In this document: piece by piece, positions 8,413 to 17,129 of the stretch
Position numbering within the stretch: position 1 is the stretch's first letter
Layout: every line of letters starts with the position of its first letter
Assembly (NCBI RefSeq): GCF_004217135.1
Contig: NZ_SHKK01000001.1
Coordinates: forward strand, 3,658,001 to 3,722,000
Origin: Micromonospora violae
GTDB taxonomy: Bacteria; Actinomycetota; Actinomycetes; Mycobacteriales; Micromonosporaceae
Reading direction: 5' to 3'
DNA: 64,000 nt
The notes under the pieces: generated by a model
The model's input: only the letters and a program-made list of their open reading frames with translations
Database searches by the model: none
Told to the model about the DNA's origin: nothing
Translations under genes and position numbers: made by a program

Positions 8413-9888
8413 ATGCCTGATCGACTCGTGCGGGTGAGCGCTCACCACATGGACCCCGCCGAATTCCGCCGCGCCGGCCACGCCGTCGTCGACTGGATCG
8501 CCGACTACTGGGCGACGGTGGAGCGACGACCGGTCGCCCCGGCCGCGCCCCCGGGCACGGTGGCCGCCGCCCTGCCCAGCGCACCCCCCACCGTCGGCGG
8601 GGAGCCGGTCGAGGCGGTCCTCGCCGATCTGGACTCGATCGTCGTACCGGGGCTGACGCACTGGCAGCACCCGGGCTTCTTCGGGTACTTCCCCGGCAAC
8701 ACCTCCGGCCCGAGCGTGCTCGGTGACCTGGTCAGCGCCGGTCTCGGCGTGCAGGGCATGCTCTGGGCCTCCAGCCCGGCCTGCACCGAGCTGGAGACGG
8801 TGATGATGGACTGGCTGGCCCATCTGCTGGACCTGCCAGAGCGGTTCCGTTCGACCGGCACCGGCGGCGGAGTCATCCAGGACTCGGCCTCCTCGGCGAC
8901 GCTGGTGGCCACCCTGGCCGCACTGCACCGGGCCAGCGGCGGCCGCTGGCGGCACACGGGCATCGACCGGCGCTACCGCGCCTACACCTCCATTCACGGG
9001 CACTCCTCCATCGAGAAGGCGGTACGGATCGCCGGGCTGGGCAGCGACGGGGTCCGGTCGATCGAGGTGGACCCGGACACCCAGGCGATGCTGCCGGACG
9101 CGCTGCGGGCCGCGATCGAAGCCGACCTGGCCAGCGGTGACGTGCCGGCCATCGTGGTGGCGACCATCGGCACCACCTCCACCACCGCCGTCGACCCGCT
9201 GCCGGAGATCGGGGCCATCTGCGCCGAGTACGGAATCTGGCTGCACGTCGACGCCGCGTACGCCGGCGCCGCCGCCGTCTGCCCCGAGCTGCGCTGGTCG
9301 CACGCCGGCCTGGAGTACGCCGACTCCTACTGCTTCGACCCGCACAAGTGGCTGCTCACCGGCTTCGACTGCGACGCGTTCTGGGTGGCCCACCGCGCCG
9401 AGCTGATCGAGGCGCTGACCGTACTGCCGGAGTTCCTGCGCAACGCGGCCTCCGAATCCGGCGCGGTCATCGACTACCGGGACTGGCAGGTGCCGCTGGG
9501 CCGGCGCTTCCGGTCTCTCAAGCTGTGGTTCGTGCTGCGCTGGTACGGCGCCGACGGGCTGCGGGCGCACATCCGCTCCGGGGTGGCGCTGGCCGCGCGG
9601 TTCGCCGATCGGGTCCGCGCCGACGACCGGTTCGAGGTGGCCGCAGCGCACCCGTTCTCGCTGGTCTGCTTCCGACTGCGCGCCGACGACGACACCAACG
9701 CGGCGTTGCTGGCCTCGGCGAACGCCACCGGACGGGTGCACCTGACGCACACCCGCGTCGCCGGCCGCTACACGCTGCGGCTGGCGATCGGCTCACCACA
9801 GACCACGGAGGCGCACGTCGACGAGGCCTGGGCCGTGCTCTGCGAGGCGGCGGCCACCCTGCCCACCGCCCAGGGCACCGGTTCCTGA
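8413..9888 (+). CDS. PLP-dependent aromatic-L-amino-acid decarboxylase family protein
   Basis: About 491 residues of group II PLP decarboxylase, matching the DOPA/tryptophan decarboxylase family in length. Visible features are AGHAVVDWIADYW near the N-terminus, PGLTHWQHPGFFGYFPGNTS (substrate-side loop), DSASSATLVATLAAL, HVDAAYAGAA with the cofactor Asp, and DPHKWLLTGFDCD with the Schiff-base lysine. It probably decarboxylates an aromatic amino acid to an amine; which one cannot be told. ATG 8413 is chosen; ATG 8449 (MDPAEFRRAG) is an equally plausible start because family homology begins there. It is divergent from the rhamnogalacturonan lyase and convergent with the TauE exporter gene. Confidence 0.9.
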   Translation: MPDRLVRVSAHHMDPAEFRRAGHAVVDWIADYWATVERRPVAPAAPPGTVAAALPSAPPTVGGEPVEAVLADLDSIVVPGLTHWQHPGFFGYFPGNTSGPSVLGDLVSAGLGVQGMLWASSPACTELETVMMDWLAHLLDLPERFRSTGTGGGVIQDSASSATLVATLAALHRASGGRWRHTGIDRRYRAYTSIHGHSSIEKAVRIAGLGSDGVRSIEVDPDTQAMLPDALRAAIEADLASGDVPAIVVATIGTTSTTAVDPLPEIGAICAEYGIWLHVDAAYAGAAAVCPELRWSHAGLEYADSYCFDPHKWLLTGFDCDAFWVAHRAELIEALTVLPEFLRNAASESGAVIDYRDWQVPLGRRFRSLKLWFVLRWYGADGLRAHIRSGVALAARFADRVRADDRFEVAAAHPFSLVCFRLRADDDTNAALLASANATGRVHLTHTRVAGRYTLRLAIGSPQTTEAHVDEAWAVLCEAAATLPTAQGTGS

Positions 9889-9936
9889 GAGCTGGCCGGC
9901 GCTGTCGCGCAAGCTGGCCGCGCGGGCGGGGCGGGT

Positions 9937-10899
9937 TCAGCGTGGGGTCGGCGTGCCCGTTGCGGCCAGGTCGGCCGGGACCTCGCCGGCGGCGGGCGCG
10001 CCGGCAGCGGGCGCAGCGCTCGCGGCCTCGGCGGCGCGGGCGCGGCGGCTACGGCGTAGGGCGCGCACCGCGAACACCAGCGCGGTCAGCCAACCGGCGG
10101 CGAGCAGCGCGTACACGGCGGGACCGGTCGGACCGTCCAGTTCGGCGGAGCGGATCAGGGTGCGGGCGTTGGTCAGCACGATCACGCCGCCGACCGCCGC
10201 GCCGAGCAGTTGGGCGGGCACGATTCGCACCAGCCAGGCGGCCAGCGGGGCGGCGATGAGCCCGCCGACGAGCAGCGCGGCGACGGTGGGCAGCAGGAAT
10301 CCCTCCGTGCCCAACCCGATCAGGAAACCGATGCTGGCCGCGCCGGCCACCACGAACTCGGCGGTGTCCACGGAGCCGATCACCTTGCGGGGCTCCATGC
10401 GCCCGGAGACCAGCAGCGCCGGGGTGGCCACCGGGCCCCACCCGCCGCCGCCGGTCGCGTCGACGAAGCCGGCCACCAGACCGAGGGGGCCGAGGAAACG
10501 ACCGCGGAGCCGTCCGCCGACCCGGCCGGTGCGCAGCGGTCGGGCGAAGCGGACCAGCAGGTACGCGCCGAGGGTGAAGAGAATGCCGGCCATCCACGGT
10601 GCGGCGGCCTCGGTGGAGATCGAGCTGAGCACTGTGGCGCCGGCGAAGGCGCCGATCGCGCCGGGCAGGGCGATGCGGGTCACCACCCGCCAGTCGACGT
10701 TGCCGAACCGCCAGTGGGCGAACCCGGCGGCGAGCGTGGTGCCGATCTCGGCCAGGTGCACCGAGGCGGAGGCGGCGGCCGGGGCGACCCCGGCGAGCAG
10801 CAGCAGAGTGGACGAGGTCAGCCCGTATGCCATGCCGAGCGAACCATCGATCAGTTGCGCGACGAGCCCGACCAGAGCGAGGACCAACAGCTTGCGCAC
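9937..10899 (-). CDS. TauE/SafE-family sulfite/anion exporter
   Basis: About 320 residues with seven to eight hydrophobic segments and the family's repeated glycine-rich motifs (LIDGSLGMAYGLTSSTLLL near the N-terminus and VAGFVDATGGGGWGPVATPA in the middle). TauE/SafE proteins export sulfite, sulfonates or related organic anions. The C-terminal 40 residues are Ala/Pro-rich and disordered. GTG 10899 (MRKLLVLALVG) has a better spaced AGGGGG Shine-Dalgarno than ATG 10923, whose GGAG touches the start codon. A gene for an Rrf2 regulator lies just upstream on the same strand and probably controls it. Confidence 0.88.
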   Translation of the reverse strand: MRKLLVLALVGLVAQLIDGSLGMAYGLTSSTLLLLAGVAPAAASASVHLAEIGTTLAAGFAHWRFGNVDWRVVTRIALPGAIGAFAGATVLSSISTEAAAPWMAGILFTLGAYLLVRFARPLRTGRVGGRLRGRFLGPLGLVAGFVDATGGGGWGPVATPALLVSGRMEPRKVIGSVDTAEFVVAGAASIGFLIGLGTEGFLLPTVAALLVGGLIAAPLAAWLVRIVPAQLLGAAVGGVIVLTNARTLIRSAELDGPTGPAVYALLAAGWLTALVFAVRALRRSRRARAAEAASAAPAAGAPAAGEVPADLAATGTPTPR

Positions 10900-10927
10900 G
10901 AGCGCCCCCTGACTTTTCGGCATCTCC

Positions 10928-10944
10928 TATCGACTTGGTCGACA
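10928..10944. promoter_or_regulatory. Inverted repeat upstream of the TauE gene, Rrf2 operator candidate
   Basis: TCGAC (10930-10934), TTG, GTCGA (10938-10942) forms a perfect 5-bp inverted repeat with an outer T/A pair. It sits about 30 bp upstream of the chosen exporter start and downstream of the Rrf2 gene, where autoregulated Rrf2 proteins often bind. Confidence 0.4.
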
Positions 10945-11041
10945 ATGCGGGACGGGGCAGCCGGGGTCAAGCCTCCGATCGGTGGATGGGACGCCGCGGC
11001 CGGAGCGCGGGATCAGCGGCCAGGTCAGGCCGAGCCAGCGC

Positions 11042-11506
11042 TCAGATCCAGGCGCGCGGGTCGGCGGCCAGCTCCGTGACGCGCGCGGGCAGGGTGCCCG
11101 CGGCCACGTCGGCGACGCTGACCAGCTCCAGGATCTCCCGCTCGCTCGCCCGCAGCGCGATCCAGACCTCCTGGAGGGCGCGGGCCGGGCCGTGGTAGCC
11201 GAGCTGCTCGGGGCGCTGCCCGCGGACGTGGGCGAGCGGCCCGTCGATCACCCGGATGACCTCGGCGAGGGAGATCTCCTCGGCGGGGCGGGCCAGCCAG
11301 TAGCCGCCCTCCGGGCCACGCTGGGCGTGCACGATGCCGCCCCGGCGCAACTGGAGCAGGATGCTCTCCAGGAACTTCGGGGGGATCTCCTGGGCCCGGG
11401 CGATCTGGTCGGCCGTGACCGGCCGGCCGCGCCCGGGGCCGCTGGCCGTCGCGGCAAGCTCGGCGGCCGCACGGAGGGCATAGTCGACCCGGGCGGATAG
11501 GCGCAT
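11042..11506 (-). CDS. Rrf2-family transcriptional regulator without Fe-S cysteines
   Basis: A 154-residue Rrf2 protein: MRLSARVDYALRAAAELA at the start, a winged HTH with the recognition segment ARAQEIPPKFLESILLQLRRGG, the wing QRGPEGGYWLARP, and the ISLAEVIRVIDGPLA helix. IscR, NsrR and RsrR carry three Cys (or Cys/His) residues after this helix to bind an Fe-S cluster. This protein has no cysteine at all, so it should sense something other than an Fe-S cluster, as CymR does for sulfur status through a partner protein. The downstream TauE/SafE gene, 140 bp away on the same strand, makes sulfur-compound sensing a fair inference. Confidence 0.88.
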   Translation of the reverse strand: MRLSARVDYALRAAAELAATASGPGRGRPVTADQIARAQEIPPKFLESILLQLRRGGIVHAQRGPEGGYWLARPAEEISLAEVIRVIDGPLAHVRGQRPEQLGYHGPARALQEVWIALRASEREILELVSVADVAAGTLPARVTELAADPRAWI

Positions 11507-11772
11507 GTCGGCAAGGTTAGTCGCTGGTCAACCGGGCGGGCGGGCGACCCTCGGCCGATCGGCCACGCATCGACAAAAGTGGTGCCGCCGGCGCGCGTGC
11601 GGGCCCCCGTTGGAGACCGGCGACGTACGCCATGATCCGCGACATGGTGGCGGCCGAAATGCCGACCCGGAGCGTCCCTATGCTGGGCGGGCGTACGAAT
11701 GTCCGGCCGTTTGACCGGCCGCCAGCAACATATTGATAAACACCCGGCCGCGCTCGGGGGGAAGGCATCACG

Positions 11773-12441
11773 ATGACCGATATCGCCACCCGCACCTGGG
11801 AGGGCATGACCATCCCGGTCGCCGGCACCTATCTTCTCGATCAGTCGCACAAGCGGATCGGTTTTCTCTCCCGGCACATGATGGTGAGCCCGGTACGCGG
11901 CGAGTTCGCCGAGGCCACGGCGCAGATCTTCGTGGCGGAGGATCCGCTGCTCTCCTCGGTCACGGCCACCATCATGTCGGCCAGCATCACCACTGGGAGC
12001 GTCGACCGGGACACCCATCTCAAGAGTGCCGACTTCCTCGATGTGGAGCGCTTTCCCACCCTCGAATATCGAAGCACCGGCATCAAGTGGCAGGGCAACG
12101 AGGACCCCATATTCCAGTGGGCGCGTCTGCGCAACCATCGGTTGGGCGGACGAGGCCGGAGTCACATTGTTCCGCCGCAGTCCGACGGTTTCGCCGGCCG
12201 ATTCGTGCTCACCGGTGAGTTGGTCGTGAAGGGCATCACCCGGGCCGTCGACCTGGAGGTGAATTTTGGTGGCGCCCGTCGTGATCCGTACGGGCAGAAC
12301 ATCTTCGGATTCAGCGCGACGGCCGACATCAACCGCGAGGACTACGGCCTGCTCTGGAATGTGGTCCTGGAGAGCGGCGGGGTGCTGGTCGGCAAGACGG
12401 TGCAGATCGAGATCGCTGGGGAAGCCATCCACCAGGCCTGA
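11773..12441 (+). CDS. YceI-family (polyisoprenoid-binding-like) protein
   Basis: A 222-residue YceI lipocalin-like beta barrel. The N-terminal part (GTYLLDQSHKRIGFLSRHMM, typically DPxHS-x-GF in the family) and the C-terminal part (FVLTGELVVKGITRAVDLEV, then DINREDYGLLWN) are standard. YceI proteins bind long isoprenoid chains. No signal peptide is visible, so it is probably cytosolic. Between about residues 110 and 145 there is an Arg-rich insertion (RLRNHRLGGRGRSHIVPPQ) that I do not expect in the family. ATG 11773 is preceded by GGGGGAAGG at good spacing. A hairpin separates it from the convergent tesB gene. Confidence 0.85.
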   Translation: MTDIATRTWEGMTIPVAGTYLLDQSHKRIGFLSRHMMVSPVRGEFAEATAQIFVAEDPLLSSVTATIMSASITTGSVDRDTHLKSADFLDVERFPTLEYRSTGIKWQGNEDPIFQWARLRNHRLGGRGRSHIVPPQSDGFAGRFVLTGELVVKGITRAVDLEVNFGGARRDPYGQNIFGFSATADINREDYGLLWNVVLESGGVLVGKTVQIEIAGEAIHQA

Positions 12442-12452
12442 CCCCGGTCAAT

Positions 12453-12473
12453 CCCCGCCAGTGCCTGGCGGGG
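12453..12473. terminator. Bidirectional terminator hairpin
   Basis: A perfect 9-bp stem (CCCCGCCAG at 12453-12461, CTGGCGGGG at 12465-12473) with a 3-nt loop lies between the convergent stops of the YceI and tesB genes. Confidence 0.75.
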
Positions 12474-12486
12474 ACGGGTCGCCGCG

Positions 12487-13371
12487 TCAGGCACCGACGC
12501 GGCGCAGCAGACCCTCCTGGACGGCGCTGGCGATCTGCCGGCCGTCCGTGGTGAACATCCGGCCGGTGGCCAGCCCTCGCGCGCCGGACGCCGACGGGCT
12601 CAGGCAGTCGTAGAGGAACCACTCGTCGGCCCGGAACGGCCGGTGGAACCAGAGCGCGTGGTCCAGGCTCGCGCCGACCAACCCGCCCGGCCCCCACACC
12701 TCGCCGTGGGCGGAGAGCACCGAGTCCAGCAGGGTGAGGTCCGAGGCGTAGGTGAGCGCGCACGCGTGCAGCAGCGGGTCGTCGGGCAACTTGCCGTCGA
12801 TGCGCATCCAGACCCGCTGGTGCGGGTCGGCCGGCCGGTCGCCGGGGCGGACCCAGCCGGGCTCGCCCACGTAGCGCACGTCGATCGGTCGCGAGATCTG
12901 ACCCCAGATGCCCAGCCGTTCCGGGTAGCGGGAGAGCCGGTCGGTCATCGTCGGCACCTCCTGCGGCGGGGGTACGTCCAGCGGGGCCGGGGCCTGGTGA
13001 TCCAGACCCTCCTCGGCCCGCTGGAACGACGCCGACATGAAGAAGATCGGCTTGCCGTGCTGGAGGGCGACCGAGCGGCGGACCGAGAAGGACCGGCCGT
13101 CGCGGATGTTCTCCACCTCGTACGCGATCGGCTCCACCGGGTCGCCGGGGCGGACGAAGTAGCCGTGCAGCGAGTGCACGAACCGCTCCGGGTCGACGGT
13201 GCGGCCGGCGGCGACCAGGGCCTGGCCGGCGACCTGGCCGCCGTACACCCGTTGTGGACCGACCGGGGGGCTCATCCCCCGGAAGGTCATCTCCCCGGTC
13301 GGGTCGAGGTCCAGCACTTCCAGCAGCTGGTCTACCGCCGCCTGGCCGATCGCGACCCGACCGTCGCTCAT
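12487..13371 (-). CDS. tesB: Acyl-CoA thioesterase II
   Basis: A 294-residue double-hotdog thioesterase. Both halves are present. The N-terminal hotdog has MSPPVGPQRVYGGQVAGQAL and SLHGYFVRPGDP; the C-terminal hotdog has YASDLTLLDS, containing the catalytic Asp, and ends with ASAVQEGLLR, which carries the conserved Gln. It should hydrolyse medium- to long-chain acyl-CoA to free acid and CoA in the cytoplasm. Its ATG overlaps the last codons of pyk by four bases (ATGA), so the two are translationally coupled in one transcript read leftward. Confidence 0.92.
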   Translation of the reverse strand: MSDGRVAIGQAAVDQLLEVLDLDPTGEMTFRGMSPPVGPQRVYGGQVAGQALVAAGRTVDPERFVHSLHGYFVRPGDPVEPIAYEVENIRDGRSFSVRRSVALQHGKPIFFMSASFQRAEEGLDHQAPAPLDVPPPQEVPTMTDRLSRYPERLGIWGQISRPIDVRYVGEPGWVRPGDRPADPHQRVWMRIDGKLPDDPLLHACALTYASDLTLLDSVLSAHGEVWGPGGLVGASLDHALWFHRPFRADEWFLYDCLSPSASGARGLATGRMFTTDGRQIASAVQEGLLRRVGA

Positions 13372-14816
13372 TGCAGCGCCCGCGCCGACGCCGCGTCGAC
13401 CAGCGAACCGAGCTGGTGCACGCGCAGCGTGTTGGTCGAGCCGGGGGTGCCGGGCGGGCTACCCGCCACGATCACCACGTAGTCGCCGGGGTTGGCCCGG
13501 TCGAGGCCGAGCAGCGCCTGGTCGACCTGGCGGAACATGTCGTCGGTGTGCTGCACGAACGGCATCAGGAAGGTCTCCACGCCCCAGGTGAGGGCGAGCT
13601 GGTCGCGCACCTCGGGGACCGGCGTGAAGGCCAGCAGCGGCAGGTCGCAGTGCAGGCGGGACAGCCGTCGGACGGTGTCACCGGTCTGCGAGAAGGCGAC
13701 GAGCGCCTTGGCGTTGATGGCCCGGGCGATCGACGAGGCGGCGACGGTCAGGGCGCCACCGTGGGTACGCGGGTCGTGCTGCAACCGCGGCACCCCGATC
13801 GAACCCGCCTCGGTGGTCGTCACGATCTTGGCCATGGTGCTGACGGTGAGCACCGGGTACTTGCCGACGCTGGTCTCGCCGGAGAGCATCACCGCGTCCG
13901 CGCCGTCGAGCACCGCGTTGGCGACGTCGGACGCCTCCGCACGGGTGGGCCGGGAATTCTCGATCATGGAGTCGAGCATCTGGGTGGCCACGATGACGGG
14001 CTTGGCGTTCTCCCGGCACAGCTGCACGGCGCGCTTCTGCACCAGCGGGACCTCGTCCAGCGGCATCTCGACGCCGAGGTCACCACGGGCGACCATGACG
14101 CCGTCGAAGGCCAGCACGATGGCCTCCAGGTGCTCCACCGCCTCCGGCTTCTCGACCTTGGCGAGCACCGGCCGGAACACGCCCTCCTCGGCCATGATCC
14201 CGTGCACGAGCTTGATGTCCTCCGCCGAGCGGACGAAGGAGAGCGCGACCATGTCGACGCCGAGACCCAGGGAGAACCGCAGGTCCTCGGCGTCCTTCTC
14301 CGACATGGCGGGCACGCTGACCGCCACGTTGGGCAGCGACACGCCCTTGTTGTTGGAGACCGGGCCACCCTCGGTGACGAGGCAACGGATGTCGTTGCCG
14401 GTGACGTCGCTGACCTCGACGGCGACCCGACCGTCGTCGATCAGCAGCCGGTCACCGGGCTTCACCTCCTGCGGCAGCTTGCGGTAGGTGCAGGAGACGC
14501 GCTCCTTGGTGCCGATGATGTCGTCGCCGGTGATGACGACCGAGTCACCGGTGCGCCACTCGTGCGGGCCGTCGGCGAACTTACCGAGCCGGATCTTGGG
14601 GCCTTGCAGGTCGGCGAGGACGGCGACCGGCTTACCCGCTGCCGCCGACGCCTCCCGGACCAGTCGATAGACCGCCTCGTGGTCGGCGTGGCTGCCGTGG
14701 CTGAAGTTCAGCCTCGCCACGTTCATGCCAGCCTCGACGAGGCCCCGGATGCGCTCCGGGGACGAGGTGGCGGGACCAAGAGTGCAGACGATCTTCGCGC
14801 GGCGTGTCACGCCCAT
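13368..14816 (-). CDS. pyk: Pyruvate kinase
   Basis: A 482-residue pyruvate kinase from ATG 14816 (MGVTRRAKIVCTLGPATSS). Motifs are RLNFSHGSH, LQGPKIRLG, the domain B segment, LAKVEKPEAVEHL with the catalytic lysine, VMVARGDLGVE, and ATQMLDSMIENSRPTRAEASDVANAV. The C-terminal effector domain ends SPPGTPGSTNTLRVHQLG. It makes pyruvate and ATP from phosphoenolpyruvate and ADP in the last step of glycolysis. Length and domains are standard. It is followed by tesB with a 4-bp overlap. A longer open frame upstream to 15173 is not coding. Confidence 0.97.
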   Translation of the reverse strand: MGVTRRAKIVCTLGPATSSPERIRGLVEAGMNVARLNFSHGSHADHEAVYRLVREASAAAGKPVAVLADLQGPKIRLGKFADGPHEWRTGDSVVITGDDIIGTKERVSCTYRKLPQEVKPGDRLLIDDGRVAVEVSDVTGNDIRCLVTEGGPVSNNKGVSLPNVAVSVPAMSEKDAEDLRFSLGLGVDMVALSFVRSAEDIKLVHGIMAEEGVFRPVLAKVEKPEAVEHLEAIVLAFDGVMVARGDLGVEMPLDEVPLVQKRAVQLCRENAKPVIVATQMLDSMIENSRPTRAEASDVANAVLDGADAVMLSGETSVGKYPVLTVSTMAKIVTTTEAGSIGVPRLQHDPRTHGGALTVAASSIARAINAKALVAFSQTGDTVRRLSRLHCDLPLLAFTPVPEVRDQLALTWGVETFLMPFVQHTDDMFRQVDQALLGLDRANPGDYVVIVAGSPPGTPGSTNTLRVHQLGSLVDAASARALQ

Positions 14817-15015
14817 CAGGCTAGTCTCTCCTTCAGGTCGGACTCGGGGCCGACCCCTTGCAGGCAGCGGAACAGTTGTCCAACGACGCGCGGTGCGCGT
14901 CGGGCCGGCGGGCGGAACCGCACCGGGAACGTTGTGGCGACGGGCATCAGCGACCGCGCGCCGGGAATCGTACGCCTCCGACGGCGCGCACTGTCGGGGT
15001 GCTCCCGGCGGCGGC

Positions 15016-16398
15016 TCACTCCGGGCCCACCGAGGGCGGCAGGGTGGGCACCGCTTCGAGCAGGTCACGGGGGTCGTAACGGCGCTTGGCCCGACGTAGC
15101 CGCGCCCAGTTCGGGCCGTAGGCGAGCCGGACCCGGTCGGTCTCCTCCGGCGCGAGCAGGTTGGGGTAACCACCGGGCAGGGCGTGCGCGGCGAGCGCCG
15201 TCGAGCTCCGCTCGGCCCACTCGCGGTGCGGGCCGGCCTGGTCGTCGGGCGCCCACACCGCGATGATCTCGGCCATCAGGTGGTCGGCGCGGAGGCCGAA
15301 CGCCGTGTCGGCGGTGCGGACCCGGGTCGCCGCGCCGTGGAAGTGGTGCACGGCCAGCGCGGAGAACGGCGAGGTGACCTGCCGGGCCGCGTCGACGAGC
15401 ACGTCCACCGCGCCGTCGGTGAGCCCAGGCAGCCACCGGGTTCGCAGCAGGTAGTGGTTGCCGTCGACCATCCCGCCGTCGAACATCCGCAGCGCGTCCG
15501 CGTACGGCATCGGGCCGATCTGGTCGACCAGCGGGGTGCCCAGCGCGCGCAGCCGGTCCATCCACGGCGACCCGGCGTCCAGGTCCGGGCCGCTGTAGAA
15601 CGGGCAGACGAAGATCACCGGCTCGCCGGCCGGGCCGGGCAGGAAGCCGGCCATCACCGTCAGCTCATCCGGGGCCTCGGCGACCAGCGCGCCGTAGCCG
15701 CGCAGCACGGCCGGCGCCTCGGACAGCGCGAACATGATCATGCCGGCCAGCACGCCGGGCAGCCGGTGCGCGCGCAAGCGCAGCTCGGTGACGATGCCGA
15801 GGTTCCCACCGCCGCCGCGCAGCGCCCAGTACAGCTCGGCGTCGTGCCGGGCGTCGGCGGTGACCCGGCGGCCGTCGGCGAGAACCACCTCCGCGCCGAG
15901 CAGACTGTCCAGGGCCAGACCGAAGCGGCCACACAGCGGGCCGTACCCGCCGGCGAGGGTGAGCCCGGCCATCCCCACGTCGCCGACCGTGCCGGTGGGC
16001 ACCACCAGGTCGTACGGGCGGGCCGCGGCGATCACCTCGGCCACCGTGGCGCCGCCGCCGATGGTCACCGTGGCCGCGTCCGGGTCGACCCGCACGTCGC
16101 GCAACCCGGTCAGGTCGAGCACCAGAGCGCCGTCGCGCAGCGCCCGACCAGCCCAGTCGTGCCCACCGGAGCGGACCGAGAGGGGTAGGTGACACCGGGC
16201 GGCGATGCGCACCGCCTCGGCCACCTCGGCGGCGTCCCGACACCGGGCGACCAGCACGGGGGTGCGCACCACCGCGCCGTTCCAGAGCCGGGTGGAGGTG
16301 GCGAAGCCGGGATCGCCCGGCTCGTGCAGCCGGTCGCCGAGCAGGGCACGCAGTCGGGCGGTGGCGGACGCGACATCACCGGTGGCGGCGGAGATCAT
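15016..16398 (-). CDS. FAD-binding oxidoreductase, BBE (berberine-bridge-enzyme-like) family
   Basis: About 460 residues from ATG 16398, with GAGGAG seven bases upstream. The PCMH FAD domain is clear: LSVRSGGHDWAGRAL with the FAD-linking His, VTIGGGATVAEV, GMAGLTLAGGYGPL, and ALRGGGGNLGIVTEL. The C-terminal BBE motif (YGPNWARLRRAKRRYDPRDLL) is also present. The second covalent FAD attachment site is normally a Cys just before the VGxxG loop; here the segment reads PTGTVGDVGMAG, so a single histidyl link is predicted. Such enzymes oxidise sugars or secondary metabolites with O2. No export signal is visible. Substrate unknown. Confidence 0.88.
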   Translation of the reverse strand: MISAATGDVASATARLRALLGDRLHEPGDPGFATSTRLWNGAVVRTPVLVARCRDAAEVAEAVRIAARCHLPLSVRSGGHDWAGRALRDGALVLDLTGLRDVRVDPDAATVTIGGGATVAEVIAAARPYDLVVPTGTVGDVGMAGLTLAGGYGPLCGRFGLALDSLLGAEVVLADGRRVTADARHDAELYWALRGGGGNLGIVTELRLRAHRLPGVLAGMIMFALSEAPAVLRGYGALVAEAPDELTVMAGFLPGPAGEPVIFVCPFYSGPDLDAGSPWMDRLRALGTPLVDQIGPMPYADALRMFDGGMVDGNHYLLRTRWLPGLTDGAVDVLVDAARQVTSPFSALAVHHFHGAATRVRTADTAFGLRADHLMAEIIAVWAPDDQAGPHREWAERSSTALAAHALPGGYPNLLAPEETDRVRLAYGPNWARLRRAKRRYDPRDLLEAVPTLPPSVGPE

Positions 16399-16529
16399 GG
16401 CGACTCCTCGACCGGGGCCGACCCACGACACCGGGTACGCCCCGGCGGCGGCCCTCGCTGGGCGCGACCGTAGCACCGGCAGCCGGGCGAGCGCCGTCAC
16501 CATCACGACAGCCATCGCTGGCCGGCGGC

Positions 16530-16892
16530 TCAGTTTCCCGCTTTGACCAGCGGGAACTCCAGGGAACCGGCCGGGCAGAGGAAGGTCAGCACCTCCACCC
16601 GGTAGAGCCCGGCCTGCACCGCCGGGTCGGCCTCCAGCACGCTGCGGACGTTCTCGACGCTGCCGGTGCGGGCCAGCCCGAAGCCGATCGGCGGATCCGG
16701 CTCACGTGCCGGCCCGTCCACCGAGCCGGCGACCAGGATGATGCCGCTTCGCTGCAACGCCTGCATGTGCTCGGTGTGCTCGGCCTGCAACCGCTGCACG
16801 GTCTCGGCGGGCAGCGCCCGCCCGGCCGCGCCGGGATAGATCACGATGCACTCATACGTGTCGAGCGCGAAGTTGACCTGCGGCACTCCCAT
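16530..16892 (-). CDS. YciI-family protein
   Basis: A 120-residue dimeric alpha-beta barrel (ferredoxin-like) protein of the YciI/YCII group, starting at ATG 16892 behind GGAGGG. Recognisable segments are VNFALDTYECIVIYPGAAG, HTEHMQALQRSGIILVAGSVDG and DPAVQAGLYRVEVLTF. Members are small enzymes or accessory proteins of unsettled role; the conserved His of the His-Asp pair may be HTEHM. It is read leftward behind the BBE-type oxidase with about 130 bp between them. Function unknown. Confidence 0.8.
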   Translation of the reverse strand: MGVPQVNFALDTYECIVIYPGAAGRALPAETVQRLQAEHTEHMQALQRSGIILVAGSVDGPAREPDPPIGFGLARTGSVENVRSVLEADPAVQAGLYRVEVLTFLCPAGSLEFPLVKAGN

Positions 16893-17129
16893 GGGTGCTC
16901 CCTCCGCCGTCGCCGGAACGCACCGGCTCCGGCCAGCGTCGCACGGACACCCCGGTCGTACCGGGCGCTTCCCGGCAACTCGGCTCGGCGTGGCCACGGC
17001 GTGTCCGCGCCCACACTCGGCCGACCAGCGGAATAGCGGCGACGTTGCGGGGGATGATCTACCGGTGGTGGCTGGGCTTCATCCGCGCTGTCCACGCCCG
17101 CCACGACGACACGATTGGGGATCCGGGCA

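Noticed and set aside
13254..15266. A 670-codon open frame antisense to pyk.
   Set aside because: A shadow of the pyruvate kinase gene with no recognisable domain.
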